Origin: Fomitopsis serialis | Lineage: Eukaryota > Basidiomycota > Agaricomycetes > Polyporales > Fomitopsidaceae | Assembly (NCBI RefSeq): GCF_022376445.1 | Contig: NW_025954968.1 | Location: 620,001-684,000 of the forward strand | Length of the DNA stretch: 64,000 bases | Reading direction: 5' to 3' | In this document: positions 62,465-64,000 of the stretch, piece after piece | Layout: each line of letters starts with the position of its first letter | How positions within the stretch are numbered: the stretch's first letter is position 1 | Made by a program: the position numbers and the translations under genes | The notes under the pieces: generated by a model | What the model was told of the DNA's origin: nothing | The model's input: only the letters and a program-made list of their open reading frames with translations | The model's database searches: none

Positions 62465-64000
62465 ATGGCGACTCAGCACATCGATATCGGTCCAAGCATA
62501 GGATGCATGTTTGTGGCGCTCGGCCCCTTTTCCGTGATGTGAGTCCAGCAACCCAATATGTTCACAGCATTGACGAAGTCCTTCAGGTTGTATGGACTTG
62601 CATGTGCTCAATTCTTCTACTATACTCGTCATTACCTGGACCATGACCAACTATATCTCAAGGGATTCGTGCGTCATCCAGTTTCAAGCAATGGATCTGT
62701 TGTGTTCCGTACTGACAGCTGTTCAGGTGTTCTTGATTTGGTTGGCAACAACTCTGCTTCGGGTTCAAGTCGTCAAAACTAACATAGCTCGCAAGGCTGC
62801 TTGACACAGTTGTGACCGCTGCTGACAGTTGTGTACGTGTGCAGTTTCTTGCTGGCCGTAGATGAAGCGGATCACTATAATCGCAAATAATAGATCGTGT
62901 GGTCCATCGTTGTTCGACATCACGGCGACTTACCGAACACTCTTACTTACCCGAAGTACGCAGCCTTTTTGTACACAGTGTGTTCTCACGTGCGTGAGTA
63001 TCCAGCTCACATATTCTTCATGCAGAACATTCGACGTGAGTACTGTTGCTTACCTTATCCTACGATAACAAAACAAGACCTACTGATCCCTGTCAAAATC
63101 GCAGCTGGAGTATGCAACTATGGCACGTCATCCTCCGATGGTACAGCAGTCAGGAACTAATGCTCATGCAGTCCGTAATTATCTGCGCCGTACAGATGTG
63201 TGTATTGGAGACCTCCGGTAACAAACTGCCATGTTGAGATTGTCCTAGGTTCTACATCCATGGCATATGGCATTGTAAGTTTCCGGGTAACTAATGGATA
63301 TGTACACAATACTCTAACACATACATGATCTCTAGTGCTATCAAACTCTCCTTTGAAGGCTAAGATAGCGTTGACTGTTCTTCCGGTAAGTGCCCGGTTG
63401 TTAGTGTGTCGGTAAAGTTCTGACGAGGAATTTGGATTTAGCTGCTATCATCACTTTTGTCTCTAGGTGAGTGTCCTCGAGCACTGTCCAGTCGGACGCT
63501 ATTTTGACCTCTGCATGCTAGCCATGAGCCTTTGTACAGTCTTTCAAGTCATCGCACTGCCAATCATACTGACCACACCTTTTCTCCCTCTCTCACAGGG
63601 GTGTACTTGTTATTGCGTAAGAGAACCTTAAGCTTCGAATTGATATTCTGAGGTGTATAAGACTGGCAGTACGCCGGCTTACCACTGGGTTTTCTGGAGA
63701 CTTCGACCTGCGGTCACAGTAGGTCTTCGAGATACAATCTTGGGAAAGAATGGCGGCTGATTGTGTATCAGGCACCGATGATGGCCAGAGTCTGGCTTGC
63801 TGCAGTAACAGATGTGTACATCTGCGTCGTCCTTTCATGGGTGTTAAACAAGAAGAAGACAGGTTCCAAACAGTACAGTACTTCTCACCCATTGCTTTGA
63901 CCACCTCACAGTGACATCTCATTCACTTAGAACGGACAGCCTGATTCGCAAGCTCATCGCGCACGTTGTGAATCGCGGTGTCCTCTCTGCGTGAGGCACT
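62465..64000 (+). CDS. DUF6534-type seven-span membrane protein, copy C, runs off the window
   Basis: Function unknown; the family is expanded in Agaricomycetes. Exon 1 (62465-62538) reads MATQHIDIGPSIGCMFVALG then PFSVM; exon 2 from 62587 reads LYGLACAQFFYYTRHYLDHD then QLYLKGF. Later pieces include MDLLCSVLTAVQVFLIWLAT, then ARVWLAAVTDVYICVVLSWV and LNKKKTGSKQ (about 63770-63872), and after an intron ending TTAG at about 63929, TDSLIRKLIAHVVNRGVLSA with a GTGAGG donor at 63990, so the last exons lie outside. The order and spacing are normal for the family, and this is the most complete of the three copies. Middle exons between 62800 and 63700 are not resolved, and indels may be present. Confidence 0.65.

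Overview
The window is nuclear DNA of a filamentous basidiomycete, most likely a wood-decay Agaricomycete of polypore type. The evidence is gene structure and family content: protein genes are cut by many introns of about 50-60 nt (GT-AG, a few GC-AG). The families include a microsomal P450 with micro-exons, several DUF6534-type membrane protein genes (a family expanded in Agaricomycetes), a CCC2-type copper ATPase and an NCS1 permease. There are no operons, ribosome binding sites, CRISPR arrays or tRNAs that I could recognise. No species can be named from the sequence alone.

Layout. At the left, a copper-transporting P1B ATPase (minus) is divergent from a probable dynactin p22/p24 subunit gene (plus). 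About 4.7-14.5 kb is gene-poor: a decayed DUF6534 membrane protein gene, a septin fragment, a CT-rich degenerate repeat and much sequence with no supported gene. From 14.5 to 31.1 kb the genes are dense: P450, AP180/YAP1801-type endocytic adaptor, GH47 alpha-mannosidase, glycerol kinase, NASP/Hif1-type histone chaperone and gamma-glutamyl phosphate reductase. From 31.1 to 39.4 kb lie a perfect 24-bp hairpin, a duplicated gene pair for small secreted Ser/Thr-rich proteins, and between the pair an FAD amine/amino-acid oxidase. From 39.7 to 53.0 kb come an unrecognised coiled-coil plus transmembrane protein, a truncated copy of COQ3, a DUF6534 relic, intact COQ3, and two large disordered proteins of unknown role, one with an AT-hook. 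The right part has a possible small secreted protein, an NCS1 nucleobase/allantoin permease, ribosomal protein eL43, a CCCH zinc-finger protein of ZC3H3 type and a DUF6534 gene that runs off the end.

The genes do not form one pathway. They are mostly conserved single-gene functions: copper delivery to the secretory pathway, dynein motor, endocytosis, N-glycan trimming, glycerol and proline metabolism, ubiquinone synthesis, translation and mRNA processing. They are separated by accessory islands holding family copies in different states of decay. I found no convincing new multi-gene system. The most interesting signals are the duplicated secreted-protein locus with a shared TATA-box promoter, the two P450 micro-exons carrying catalytic motifs, the perfect hairpin near PRO2, and a pattern of deletion-only single-base frameshifts in otherwise conserved genes. 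The last is more likely consensus error in the sequence than gene death.
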